Positions 1 to 5,751 of a stretch of 8,857 nt of DNA are shown in pieces. Below the pieces are notes generated by a model. It was not told the DNA's origin, ran no database searches, and was given only the letters and a program-made list of their open reading frames with translations. Positions within the stretch are counted from its first letter, which is position 1. The number at the start of each line of letters is the position of its first letter. The position numbers and the translations under genes were made by a program. Origin of the DNA: Candidatus Zhuqueibacterota bacterium 4484_219 (lineage in GTDB: Bacteria > Zhuqueibacterota > JdFR-76 > 4484-219); contig MZGM01000035.1 of assembly GCA_002085035.1 (NCBI GenBank), positions 1 to 8,857 of the forward strand, given 5' to 3'.

Positions 1-569
1 CCGGTTCTTCTTATCCTTCTCACAAAAACTTCATGATTAGCAGCATAGAGAGGCAAAACAGTTATGGTTATCAAAGCCAATCTCCAATTAAAATGAAACA
101 TAATGCCAATAACAATTACCAGCGTAAGGAGATCAGTAAGTATGGTAATAAATCCACTTTCGAGCATATGCTGAATAATGTAAACATCATTAATAACTCG
201 AGACATTATCTCGCCAGTCTGTTTGTGGTCGAAATAGCTTAGGGACAATCGCTGCAAATGTCGATAAAACTGAGACCTGATCTGAAAAATTACTTTTTCT
301 CCAGTGTAGATAATAACGTATCTAAGGGCAAGATAAACCAATCGCCCCAGTAGAGCTGCACCAAACACCATTCCAAATACTGCCAAAAGCAACTCTTTTC
401 GATGCGATGGAAGAACATCATCTACCAGATACTTGATAATAAGTGGCAAAGGAATAGTTGATGCAGTCAGCAAAAACATCAAGCCTGTTGCCAGAAGGAT
501 TCTGGCCCAATATGGTTTTACAAAAATATTAACCAACCGGACGAAATTTTTGGTAGAATGCCTGGGCAT
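1..569 (-). CDS. ABC exporter half-transporter (MsbA/LmrA-like), C-terminal part off the left edge
   Basis: Translating the minus strand from ATG 569 gives about 189 residues of an ABC exporter transmembrane domain, still open at the window edge. The sequence shows a basic N-terminus, a PYW motif, IPLPL followed by KYLVDDVL at the end of the first membrane segment, FYRHLQRLSLSYFD, TGEIMSRVINDV (the intracellular coupling region) and further hydrophobic helices. All of these align with the neighbouring exporter at 591-2330, at roughly 40% identity by eye. The nucleotide-binding domain would lie beyond base 1. The gene starts 21 bases after the TAG of the upstream exporter and in the same frame; the bases before ATG 569 contain no convincing Shine-Dalgarno sequence, so translation is probably coupled. 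The two half-transporters likely form a heterodimer in the inner membrane. Substrate unknown; lipid or amphiphile export is inference. Confidence 0.9.
   Translation of the reverse strand, partial: MPRHSTKNFVRLVNIFVKPYWARILLATGLMFLLTASTIPLPLIIKYLVDDVLPSHRKELLLAVFGMVFGAALLGRLVYLALRYVIIYTGEKVIFQIRSQFYRHLQRLSLSYFDHKQTGEIMSRVINDVYIIQHMLESGFITILTDLLTLVIVIGIMFHFNWRLALITITVLPLYAANHEVFVRRIRRT
250..268. repeat. 19-bp exact block shared by the two ABC genes (copy 1)
   Basis: CGCTGCAAATGTCGATAAA occurs here and again at 2023-2041. Both copies encode the same protein stretch (YRHLQRL) in the paralogous exporters. Flanking DNA is only partly similar, so this is a remnant of tandem duplication, or codon-level conservation, rather than a mobile repeat. 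Confidence 0.75.
411..436. repeat. 26-bp near-identical block shared by the two ABC genes (copy 1)
   Basis: Bases 411-436 match 2184-2209 with a single mismatch (T423 versus C2196). The block encodes KYLVDDVL in both paralogues, again pointing to duplication of one half-transporter gene. Confidence 0.75.
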
Positions 570-590
570 AACTAAAACTTGCTGCTGTAG

Positions 591-2330
591 CTATGTTAAA
601 GTTGTAGTTACTTTGAATTGTTCCTCATAATATTTACTGTACAAACCGCCTTTGGCGAGGAGTTCAGAATGAGTCCCCATCTCAACAATCTCTCCGTTGT
701 CCATCACCACAATGAGATCAGCTTCAATAATAGTCGACAGTCGATGGGCAATAACAAAACTAGTTCGTTCCTTCATAATTCTTTGCAACGCCTCCTGTAT
801 TTGCGCTTCCGATTCCGAATCCAGAGAAGAGGTGGCTTCATCCATTATCAGAATAGCCGGATCAGCAATTACTGCGCGGGCGATGGCAATCCGCTGCTTT
901 TCACCAACCGATAACTTCAGGCCATCTTTTCCAACCTTAGTTTGGTACCCTTCGGGCAGGGAAACAATAAAATCGTGAATGTTAGCAGTTTTAGCAGCTT
1001 TCTCAATTTCTTCCTGGGTGGCTGTCAATTTCCCATATCGAATATTATCGGCAATAGTTCCATCGAACAGCACCGATTCCTGAAGCACAATTCCAATCTG
1101 CTGCCGGAGTGAATTCAATTGCACCTTGCGAATATCATAACCATCCACCAAAACACTGCCCAGGATAGGATCATAAAATCGAGGAATAAGATTAACGATT
1201 GTTGTTTTCCCTGAACCAGTGTGTCCTACCAAAGCAATAAGCTGTCCGGGATGGACGTCAAGATTAATGTTTTTAAGAATAAACTGGTCGGGGCTATAAC
1301 CGAAGTACACATTCTTGAATTGTACCCTACCCTTAATCCGAGGAAGAATTACAGAAGCCTTGTCCTCTACATCTGGCATAGTATCAAGTATTTCAAAGAT
1401 TCGATTTAACGAAACCACCCCCTGTTGGATCATAGAATTAACCTCACTAAGACGCACCGCCGGATTGTAAAGAAAACCAATGTAACTATAGAAAGCCATT
1501 AGTCCACCCACGGTCAAAGCGCCTTGGAAAACTTGATAGCCACCAAAACTCAAAGCTAAAGCGGTTCCCAAACCACTGATTAAACCAGCAGTGGAAGAAA
1601 GATAAATATTCAACACTCCCTGCCGCATTCTTAAACCGAAGCGTTCTAAATTCTGCTCTTGAAACAATCGAATTTCATGTTCTTCTTTGCCAAAAGCTTT
1701 GATTACAGAAACCCCAGTGAGCTTCTCGCCCAGATTACCCAGAATCTCATCCATCTTTTCCCGGGTGCGTTGACTGGCACTTTTGATTTTCTGAATAAAC
1801 ATTCGGTAGTTAATTACATAAAACGGTAATACACTCAGACAAACCAGAGACAATTGCCAGTTCATTCGAAAGATAATAAATAAAATAACACCGAGGGTTA
1901 CTACGTCAGTAAATATTGTGATAATGTAGTTAGAGATCAAAGTTTGTACAAGGTCCACATCGTCGATAATGCGGGAAATAATCTTGCCTGTGCGTTCACG
2001 ATCGTAAAAGCTTAATGACAACCGCTGCAAATGTCGATAAATCTGACGACGTAAATCAAGAACAAGCCGCTGTCCTAAAAATGTAATCAGGTAAGTCAAA
2101 AGAAAAGACAAACCACCCTTAACCAGAAAAACAAGCACGATACCAAAGAACACAATATTAAGCCCTGCCCAGTTACCTTTAGCAAGAACATCATCCACCA
2201 GATACTTGACTAACAGCGGTACCGGAATATTGGTCAAGGTAAGCAGAAGCGTAGTCCCCATGGCCAAAGCCATTTTTGACCAATAAGGCTTGATGTAAAT
2301 TGAAAGTCGTTTGAATTTCGACATTGCCAT
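591..2330 (-). CDS. ABC transporter ATP-binding/permease protein (MsbA/LmrA-like half-transporter)
   Basis: This is a complete exporter of 579 residues, the usual size for a fused membrane plus ATPase half-transporter. Residues 1-310 carry the six-helix membrane domain; residues about 335-570 are the ATPase. Visible motifs are Walker A GHTGSGKTT (369-377), Q-loop Q417, signature LSVGE (473-477), Walker B ILIMDE (493-498, catalytic E498 present) and H-loop H529. The signature deviates from LSGGQ at its third position (Val). The family flips lipids, lipid A precursors, peptides or drugs across the inner membrane at the cost of ATP; the substrate here is not readable. It is the first gene of a leftward pair, with a second half-transporter starting 21 bases downstream, so a heterodimer of the BmrC/BmrD or TM287/288 type is plausible. 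ATG 2330 has TAGAGG 4 bases upstream; ATG 2324 (spacing 10) is an alternative start. Confidence 0.95.
   Translation of the reverse strand: MAMSKFKRLSIYIKPYWSKMALAMGTTLLLTLTNIPVPLLVKYLVDDVLAKGNWAGLNIVFFGIVLVFLVKGGLSFLLTYLITFLGQRLVLDLRRQIYRHLQRLSLSFYDRERTGKIISRIIDDVDLVQTLISNYIITIFTDVVTLGVILFIIFRMNWQLSLVCLSVLPFYVINYRMFIQKIKSASQRTREKMDEILGNLGEKLTGVSVIKAFGKEEHEIRLFQEQNLERFGLRMRQGVLNIYLSSTAGLISGLGTALALSFGGYQVFQGALTVGGLMAFYSYIGFLYNPAVRLSEVNSMIQQGVVSLNRIFEILDTMPDVEDKASVILPRIKGRVQFKNVYFGYSPDQFILKNINLDVHPGQLIALVGHTGSGKTTIVNLIPRFYDPILGSVLVDGYDIRKVQLNSLRQQIGIVLQESVLFDGTIADNIRYGKLTATQEEIEKAAKTANIHDFIVSLPEGYQTKVGKDGLKLSVGEKQRIAIARAVIADPAILIMDEATSSLDSESEAQIQEALQRIMKERTSFVIAHRLSTIIEADLIVVMDNGEIVEMGTHSELLAKGGLYSKYYEEQFKVTTTLT
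2023..2041. repeat. 19-bp exact block shared by the two ABC genes (copy 2)
   Basis: Second copy of the 19-base block at 250-268, in the equivalent position of the complete exporter gene. Confidence 0.75.
2184..2209. repeat. 26-bp near-identical block shared by the two ABC genes (copy 2)
   Basis: Counterpart of the block at 411-436 in the complete exporter gene; 25 of 26 bases agree. Confidence 0.75.
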
Positions 2331-2334
2331 TGTG

Positions 2335-2340
2335 CCTCTA
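2335..2340 (-). promoter_or_regulatory. Ribosome binding site of the ABC exporter gene
   Basis: On the minus strand TAGAGG lies 4 bases before ATG 2330 and 10 bases before ATG 2324. Neither spacing is ideal, so the two starts cannot be separated; the difference is only two residues. Confidence 0.5.
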
Positions 2341-2369
2341 ATACTGAGAGTTTATTTTTTGAACCGATA

Positions 2370-2398
2370 AATGTACTACAATATTTTGAAAAAGTCAA
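2370..2398 (-). promoter_or_regulatory. Predicted sigma70-type promoter for the leftward ABC exporter pair
   Basis: On the minus strand TTGACT (2398-2393) is followed after exactly 17 bases by TACATT (2375-2370), matching the -35 and -10 consensus at 5 and 4 of 6 positions. Transcription would start near 2363, leaving a short leader of about 30 bases before ATG 2330. The promoter sits about 90 bases from the inverted repeats that precede spt. Confidence 0.55.
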
Positions 2399-2455
2399 GC
2401 CTAAAAAGACAACAGGAAAAGAAAATATGATTTTGACAAAACAAAGAAAAAGTTA

Positions 2456-2484
2456 TTGACAAAAATTTAATAAATCATTAAATT
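2456..2484 (+). promoter_or_regulatory. Predicted promoter for the spt operon
   Basis: A perfect -35 box TTGACA (2456-2461) is followed after 17 bases by TAAATT (2479-2484), 4 of 6 matches to the -10 consensus. A second TTGACA at 2433-2438 has no partner at proper spacing. TATATT at 2485-2490 is a better -10 hexamer but lies 23 bases from the -35 box. The spacer and the region just downstream are occupied by inverted repeats. Confidence 0.5.
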
Positions 2485-2485
2485 T
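2463..2485. promoter_or_regulatory. Perfect 9-bp inverted repeat inside the spt promoter (candidate operator)
   Basis: AAATTTAAT (2463-2471) and its exact reverse complement ATTAAATTT (2477-2485) are separated by AAATC. The dyad spans the spacer and the -10 box of the predicted spt promoter, where a bound regulator would block polymerase. It is pure A/T in the arms, so chance occurrence in this A/T-rich stretch is possible. Confidence 0.4.
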
Positions 2486-2486
2486 A

Positions 2487-2504
2487 TATTCAGTCAACTG
2501 AATA
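2487..2504. promoter_or_regulatory. Perfect 18-bp palindrome upstream of spt (candidate operator)
   Basis: TATTCAGTCAACTGAATA has 8-base arms (TATTCAGT / ACTGAATA) around a central CA. It lies just downstream of the predicted -10 box, near the expected transcription start, and 24 bases before the TTG start of spt. Size, symmetry and place fit a homodimeric repressor site (for example TetR, GntR or MarR type). No regulator gene is in the window, so the cognate protein is unknown. Confidence 0.55.
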
Positions 2505-2516
2505 ATAAACAAAAGA

Positions 2517-2522
2517 GAGGTG
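2517..2522 (+). promoter_or_regulatory. Ribosome binding site that selects the TTG start of spt
   Basis: GAGGTG matches the anti-Shine-Dalgarno sequence and lies 6 bases before TTG 2529. The in-frame GTG at 2520 overlaps this same element and would leave no spacing, so TTG is the better start. Confidence 0.6.
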
Positions 2523-2528
2523 GCTAAA

Positions 2529-3713
2529 TTGGATCTTTTTGACAAGTGTCGTAATTATACTGCTGCTCGTGAAGCTATTAAAGCTGGATATTACCCCTAT
2601 TTTAAAGCTATTCAGTCTGGAGCCGAAACTTCAGTGGAAATCGATGGTAGGAATTTCATAATGATTGGGTCGAATAATTACCTGGGCTTAACCCAACATC
2701 CCAAGGTAAAAGAAGCCGCTATTAAGGCAGTAGAAAAATATGGCTCCGGCTGTACGGGTTCTCGTTTTCTGAATGGTACATTGGATATCCATGAGGAGTT
2801 GGAGTACCGTCTGGCAAAATTCATGCGCCGAGAAGCAGCTTTGACCTTTTCCACCGGTTTCCAGACTAATTTAGGAACCATTGCCACTTTGATAAGCAAG
2901 GATGACGTCATTTTTGGAGATCGCGATAATCATGCCAGCATTGTGGATGGCTGTCGACTTGCTTTCGGCAGGTTGGTTAAATATCGTCATAACGATATGA
3001 AAGATTTAGACCGACTTCTGCAAAGATTTGACCACGTAACGGGAAAACTAATTGTGACTGATGGTGTTTTTAGTATGGGCGGGGATATTGTAAATTTACC
3101 CGAACTGGTCACAATTGCCGAAAAGCACAATGCCAAAGTTTTTGTTGATGATGCGCATTCTATCGGTGTCTTGGGCAAGCACGGACGTGGTACTGCCGAG
3201 CACTACGGATTGGAAGACAGGGTTGATATTGTGATGGGTACTTTCAGTAAATCCTTTGCTTCCATCGGTGGGTTTATTGCCAGCGATGCGGAAGTAATCG
3301 ATTTCATCAAACACAATGCGCGAGCATTGATTTTTTCCGCCAGTATGCCCCCAGCAGCGGTAGCTGCTACTTTGGCAGCGCTGGACATTATCGAAAGTGA
3401 ACCAGAAAGACGCACCAGACTGTGGCAAAACACTAAAAAAATGCAAGAAGGATTTTCCAAGCTTGGCTTTAATATCGGCAACACCCAAACCCCTATCGTT
3501 CCAATAATCATTGGTGACAACATGAAAACCTTCACCTTCTGGCGAGCCCTGTTCAACGAAGGAGTGTTTGTTAATCCTGTAATCAGCCCGGCTGTACCAC
3601 CGGGAATGTCGCTGTTACGAACCAGCTACATGGCTACGCACTCCGATGCCGAATTAGATAAAGTTCTGTATCTTTTTGAAAAAATCGGAAAACAGCTGGG
3701 AGTAATTGAATGA
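2529..3713 (+). CDS. spt: Serine palmitoyltransferase-like PLP enzyme (alpha-oxoamine synthase family)
   Basis: The protein (394 residues from TTG 2529; 397 from GTG 2520) belongs to the alpha-oxoamine synthases, which condense an amino acid with an acyl thioester using pyridoxal phosphate. Numbering from TTG, the sequence shows GSGCTGSRFLNGT (73-85), PLP-stacking His in DNHAS (H135), DDAHS with D207 and H210, Schiff-base lysine in TFSKSFASIGG (K241) and the LLRTSY arginine (R364). TFSKS, the GYYPYF N-terminus and the overall match to Bacteroides-type enzymes favour serine palmitoyltransferase over Kbl (TLGKALGG-type motif) or BioF. It would make 3-ketosphinganine in the cytoplasm, the first step of sphingolipid synthesis. 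It overlaps the GNAT-like gene by ATGA, a candidate N-acylating partner. Two inverted repeats sit in its promoter. The amino acid and chain length used are inference. Confidence 0.85.
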   Translation: MDLFDKCRNYTAAREAIKAGYYPYFKAIQSGAETSVEIDGRNFIMIGSNNYLGLTQHPKVKEAAIKAVEKYGSGCTGSRFLNGTLDIHEELEYRLAKFMRREAALTFSTGFQTNLGTIATLISKDDVIFGDRDNHASIVDGCRLAFGRLVKYRHNDMKDLDRLLQRFDHVTGKLIVTDGVFSMGGDIVNLPELVTIAEKHNAKVFVDDAHSIGVLGKHGRGTAEHYGLEDRVDIVMGTFSKSFASIGGFIASDAEVIDFIKHNARALIFSASMPPAAVAATLAALDIIESEPERRTRLWQNTKKMQEGFSKLGFNIGNTQTPIVPIIIGDNMKTFTFWRALFNEGVFVNPVISPAVPPGMSLLRTSYMATHSDAELDKVLYLFEKIGKQLGVIE

Positions 3714-4834
3714 ATAGCGAACTGCAAATCATACCGGTAACCAATAAGCGCCAACTACGGCGCTTTATCATGTTGCCCTGGAAACTTTACCGAAATGATC
3801 CCAACTGGGTGCCGCCTCTGATTATGGATCAGAAAAAACTGCTGGATCGAAAGAAAAATCCTTTTTTTGCTCATAGTACTGCCGAGTTCTTTTTGGCAGT
3901 GCAAAATGGCAATGTAGTTGGACGCATTGCAGCTTTGATCAACGATAACCACAATAAATTCCATAAAGAACAAACAGGCTTTTTTGGATTTTTTGAATCC
4001 ATTGAGGATTACCAAGTAGCATGTGCACTATTGCAAACGGCAGAGCAATGGTTGCGACAACGTAATATGGCGCTCCTGCGGGGGCCGATGAATCCTTCTA
4101 CCAACGATACCTGCGGCTTCTTGCTGGAAGGATTCGATCGGCCACCAGTAATTATGATGACCTACAATCCTCCCTACTACCTGGAGTTCATGGAAAAATA
4201 TGGCATGAAAAAGGCCAAAGACCTCTATGCCTTCTACATGGAAACAACTACTCCAATGTCTGACAAAATAAAACGTATTGCTGAACTGGTTCGGCGTCGC
4301 CACAATGTTACTATCCGAAGCATCGATATGAAAAAGTTTAATCAAGAGATAGAAACAGTCAAATATATTTACAATCAAGCGTGGAGTCGCAATTGGGGGT
4401 TCGTTCCCATGACCGACGAAGAATTCTATCACTTAGCCAAGGACCTGAAAACAGTTCTCGAACCAGAGCTGGTTTTGATTGCTGAAGTCAACGGCGAACC
4501 CGCTGGATTTTCTCTGGCTCTTCCGGATTTCAACCAGGCGCTAAAACGGATTAATGGCCGTCTTCTACCATTTGGCATTTTTAAACTACTGTGGTATTCT
4601 CGCAAGATTGACATGTTACGGGTGCTCACCATGGGAGTAATCCATAAATATCAAAAACTCGGCATCGACGCAGTATTCTACTATGAAACTTACAATCGTG
4701 GTAAAGCAAAAGGGATTTGGCGAGGAGAGTTTTCCTGGATTCTGGAGGACAATTACCCGATGGTCCACACTCTCAAAAAAATGGGGGCAACGGTGTACAA
4801 AAAATACCGAATTTACGATAAACTGATAGACTAA
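3710..4834 (+). CDS. GNAT-fold acyltransferase-like protein, candidate bacterial ceramide synthase
   Basis: This 374-residue protein resembles a widespread family annotated as GNAT N-acetyltransferase. The N-terminal half has WKLYRNDPNWVPPL (24-37), NPFF (50-53), GRIAALIN (71-78), RGPMNPSTNDTCG (124-136) and TYNPPYYLEFMEKYGM (151-166). The C-terminal half contains the GNAT-like part: LIAEVNGEPAGF (256-267), a motif A-like segment with QKLGIDA (315-321), and LEDNYPMVHTLKKMGA (345-360). In Caulobacter and Porphyromonas a GNAT-family protein acts as the bacterial ceramide synthase that N-acylates the long-chain base; I recall this from published work and cannot test the match here. The 4-base ATGA overlap with spt, and GGGAG 6 bases before ATG 3710, show coupled translation and support a shared pathway. 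No signal peptide or membrane segment is evident. The acyl donor and substrate are unknown. The 33 bases after its stop (4835-4867) separate it from a convergent gene and show no clear terminator. Confidence 0.65.
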   Translation: MNSELQIIPVTNKRQLRRFIMLPWKLYRNDPNWVPPLIMDQKKLLDRKKNPFFAHSTAEFFLAVQNGNVVGRIAALINDNHNKFHKEQTGFFGFFESIEDYQVACALLQTAEQWLRQRNMALLRGPMNPSTNDTCGFLLEGFDRPPVIMMTYNPPYYLEFMEKYGMKKAKDLYAFYMETTTPMSDKIKRIAELVRRRHNVTIRSIDMKKFNQEIETVKYIYNQAWSRNWGFVPMTDEEFYHLAKDLKTVLEPELVLIAEVNGEPAGFSLALPDFNQALKRINGRLLPFGIFKLLWYSRKIDMLRVLTMGVIHKYQKLGIDAVFYYETYNRGKAKGIWRGEFSWILEDNYPMVHTLKKMGATVYKKYRIYDKLID

Positions 4835-4867
4835 TCTAAATGTAAGGTTTATCTGCTACCCTGGTTG

Positions 4868-5209
4868 TTAATCTACCCAATACAAGATTCTTCCGCAATT
4901 CTCACAGCGAAAAATAGAAACATTTTCTTTACCTCTGGGAGAAACTGAGGTTGGTAATTTTACCCAACAGCCAAGGCAAGTTTCATTCTTCACTGGTACG
5001 ATAGCACGTTTGTATTTTTTTCTAAGCATTTCATAAATTCGTAGCAACGGCGGGGGGATTTCTTTGGCAATTTCCTCACGCATTTTCTGTAACCGTTCTA
5101 AATTGGTAGCAAAACCCAGCTTTTGTTCAGTAGTACTTTCCTGAATCATATTGTCGATATCTTGCAACACAACAAGATAGCGAAGCTGTTTTTCGCGCCC
5201 TACACTCAT
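4868..5209 (-). CDS. Short C4 zinc-ribbon protein (zf-RING_7 / CT398-like C-terminal domain)
   Basis: The protein (113 residues from ATG 5209) ends in a four-cysteine ribbon: CLGC (C78, C81) and CENC (C102, C105), followed by GRILYW. This layout is the hallmark of the zf-RING_7/CT398 zinc-ribbon family, whose typical members are about 240 residues with a long N-terminal coiled coil. Here only a short charged helical stretch (about residues 25-70) precedes the ribbon, so this is a reduced form. Function is unknown; nucleic-acid or protein binding is a guess. ATG 5209 shares one base with the TGA of the EIIA gene (TGATG) and has GGAGAG 5 bases upstream; an in-frame TTG at 5212 is less likely. 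It is the last gene of the leftward run. Confidence 0.75.
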   Translation of the reverse strand: MSVGREKQLRYLVVLQDIDNMIQESTTEQKLGFATNLERLQKMREEIAKEIPPPLLRIYEMLRKKYKRAIVPVKNETCLGCWVKLPTSVSPRGKENVSIFRCENCGRILYWVD

Positions 5210-5667
5210 CAAAACTCTCCTGAAAAAATCGAAATAAATTCTTGGAATGTAGTTGCTTCCTGAAGTTGCTCACGAACACCTGGCGTCTTTAACAGCTCAA
5301 CCAATTTTCCTAAAAACGGTAGGTAGACATTGGACTGCTCCTGGGGAGGGGCTACAATCATAAAAATCAAATGTACCGGCTGGCCATCAATAGCATCAAA
5401 ATCGACCCCCCTGGTAGTTTTACCAAAAACTACTAATAGCTCCGAGACAGACAACGTGCGACCATGAGGAATTGCAATACCATAACCGATACCAGTACTG
5501 CCTAAATCTTCGCGGTGTTTGAGCATCTCTAAAATTAGCTGGGTGTCTTTTAAGTTGCGGTGAGCTGCTAAATAATTCACCATTTCAGTAAGAAGCTCTT
5601 CCTTGGTGGTAGCGTTTAACTCAGGGATAAATAAATCCGCTTGGAAGTAATTCAAAAACTCATCCAA
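5209..5667 (-). CDS. ptsN: PTS EIIA domain protein of the fructose/nitrogen type (PtsN-like)
   Basis: The EIIA fold is seen across the protein, with the phospho-accepting histidine in GIAIPHGRT (H68 counted from TTG 5667). LGSTGIGYGIAIPHG is characteristic of EIIA-Ntr/fructose-type domains, followed by GVDFDAIDGQPVHLIFMIVAP. From TTG 5667 the protein has 152 residues, close to usual PtsN length. This start has AGGAG 8 bases upstream and begins where PtsN proteins normally begin; an upstream in-frame TTG at 5712 would add 15 poorly conserved, basic residues. No EIIB, EIIC, HPr or EI gene is nearby, so a regulatory role through phosphotransfer rather than sugar uptake is likely, as known for PtsN. 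The gene follows an 86-residue protein after about 80 bases and is stop/start coupled to the zinc-ribbon gene. Confidence 0.85.
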   Translation of the reverse strand: MDEFLNYFQADLFIPELNATTKEELLTEMVNYLAAHRNLKDTQLILEMLKHREDLGSTGIGYGIAIPHGRTLSVSELLVVFGKTTRGVDFDAIDGQPVHLIFMIVAPPQEQSNVYLPFLGKLVELLKTPGVREQLQEATTFQEFISIFSGEF

Positions 5668-5675
5668 TTCCACGA

Positions 5676-5680
5676 CTCCT
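5676..5680 (-). promoter_or_regulatory. Ribosome binding site that selects the TTG 5667 start of ptsN
   Basis: AGGAG on the minus strand is 8 bases from TTG 5667. The only other nearby in-frame candidate, GTG 5673, would be just 2 bases away. TTG 5712 has no purine-rich site in front of it. Confidence 0.6.
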
Positions 5681-5737
5681 AAGCCTCTCTTTTTAACTTT
5701 TATCTTGCTCAAAGAAAAAATACTTCTGGAATAGGTT

Positions 5738-5751
5738 TGACTAAATAGTCA
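5738..5751. promoter_or_regulatory. 14-bp palindrome at the end of the 86-residue gene
   Basis: TGACTAAATAGTCA has 6-base perfect arms around AA and overlaps the TGA stop of the small gene. It sits in the only sizeable gap (about 80 bases) between that gene and ptsN. It could be an operator or a small transcript hairpin; it lacks a following T-run, so it does not look like an intrinsic terminator. Confidence 0.25.

Noticed and set aside
33..242. Rightward open frames in the 1-2330 region (for example 33-242, 433-630, 618-914, 697-978, 1221-1409)
   Set aside because: They lie antisense to clear ABC exporter coding sequence, have no recognisable domain, and their composition is that of complementary strands of membrane-protein genes.
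3096..3556. Antisense open frames within spt and the GNAT-like gene
   Set aside because: They mirror well-supported coding frames, lack ribosome binding sites and show no family motif.
2529..3713. Annotation of the PLP enzyme as 2-amino-3-ketobutyrate CoA ligase (Kbl) or BioF
   Set aside because: The C-terminus (IGKQLGVIE) does resemble Kbl, but there is no threonine dehydrogenase or biotin gene nearby, and TFSKSFASIGG, GYYPYF and GSGCTGSRFLNGT fit serine palmitoyltransferase-like enzymes better. The coupled GNAT gene adds support.
4835..4867. Shared terminator between the convergent GNAT-like and zinc-ribbon genes
   Set aside because: No GC-rich stem with a following T-run could be found on either strand in these 33 bases.
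5668..5712. Longer EIIA protein beginning at TTG 5712
   Set aside because: It lacks a ribosome binding site and adds a basic tail not typical of PtsN.
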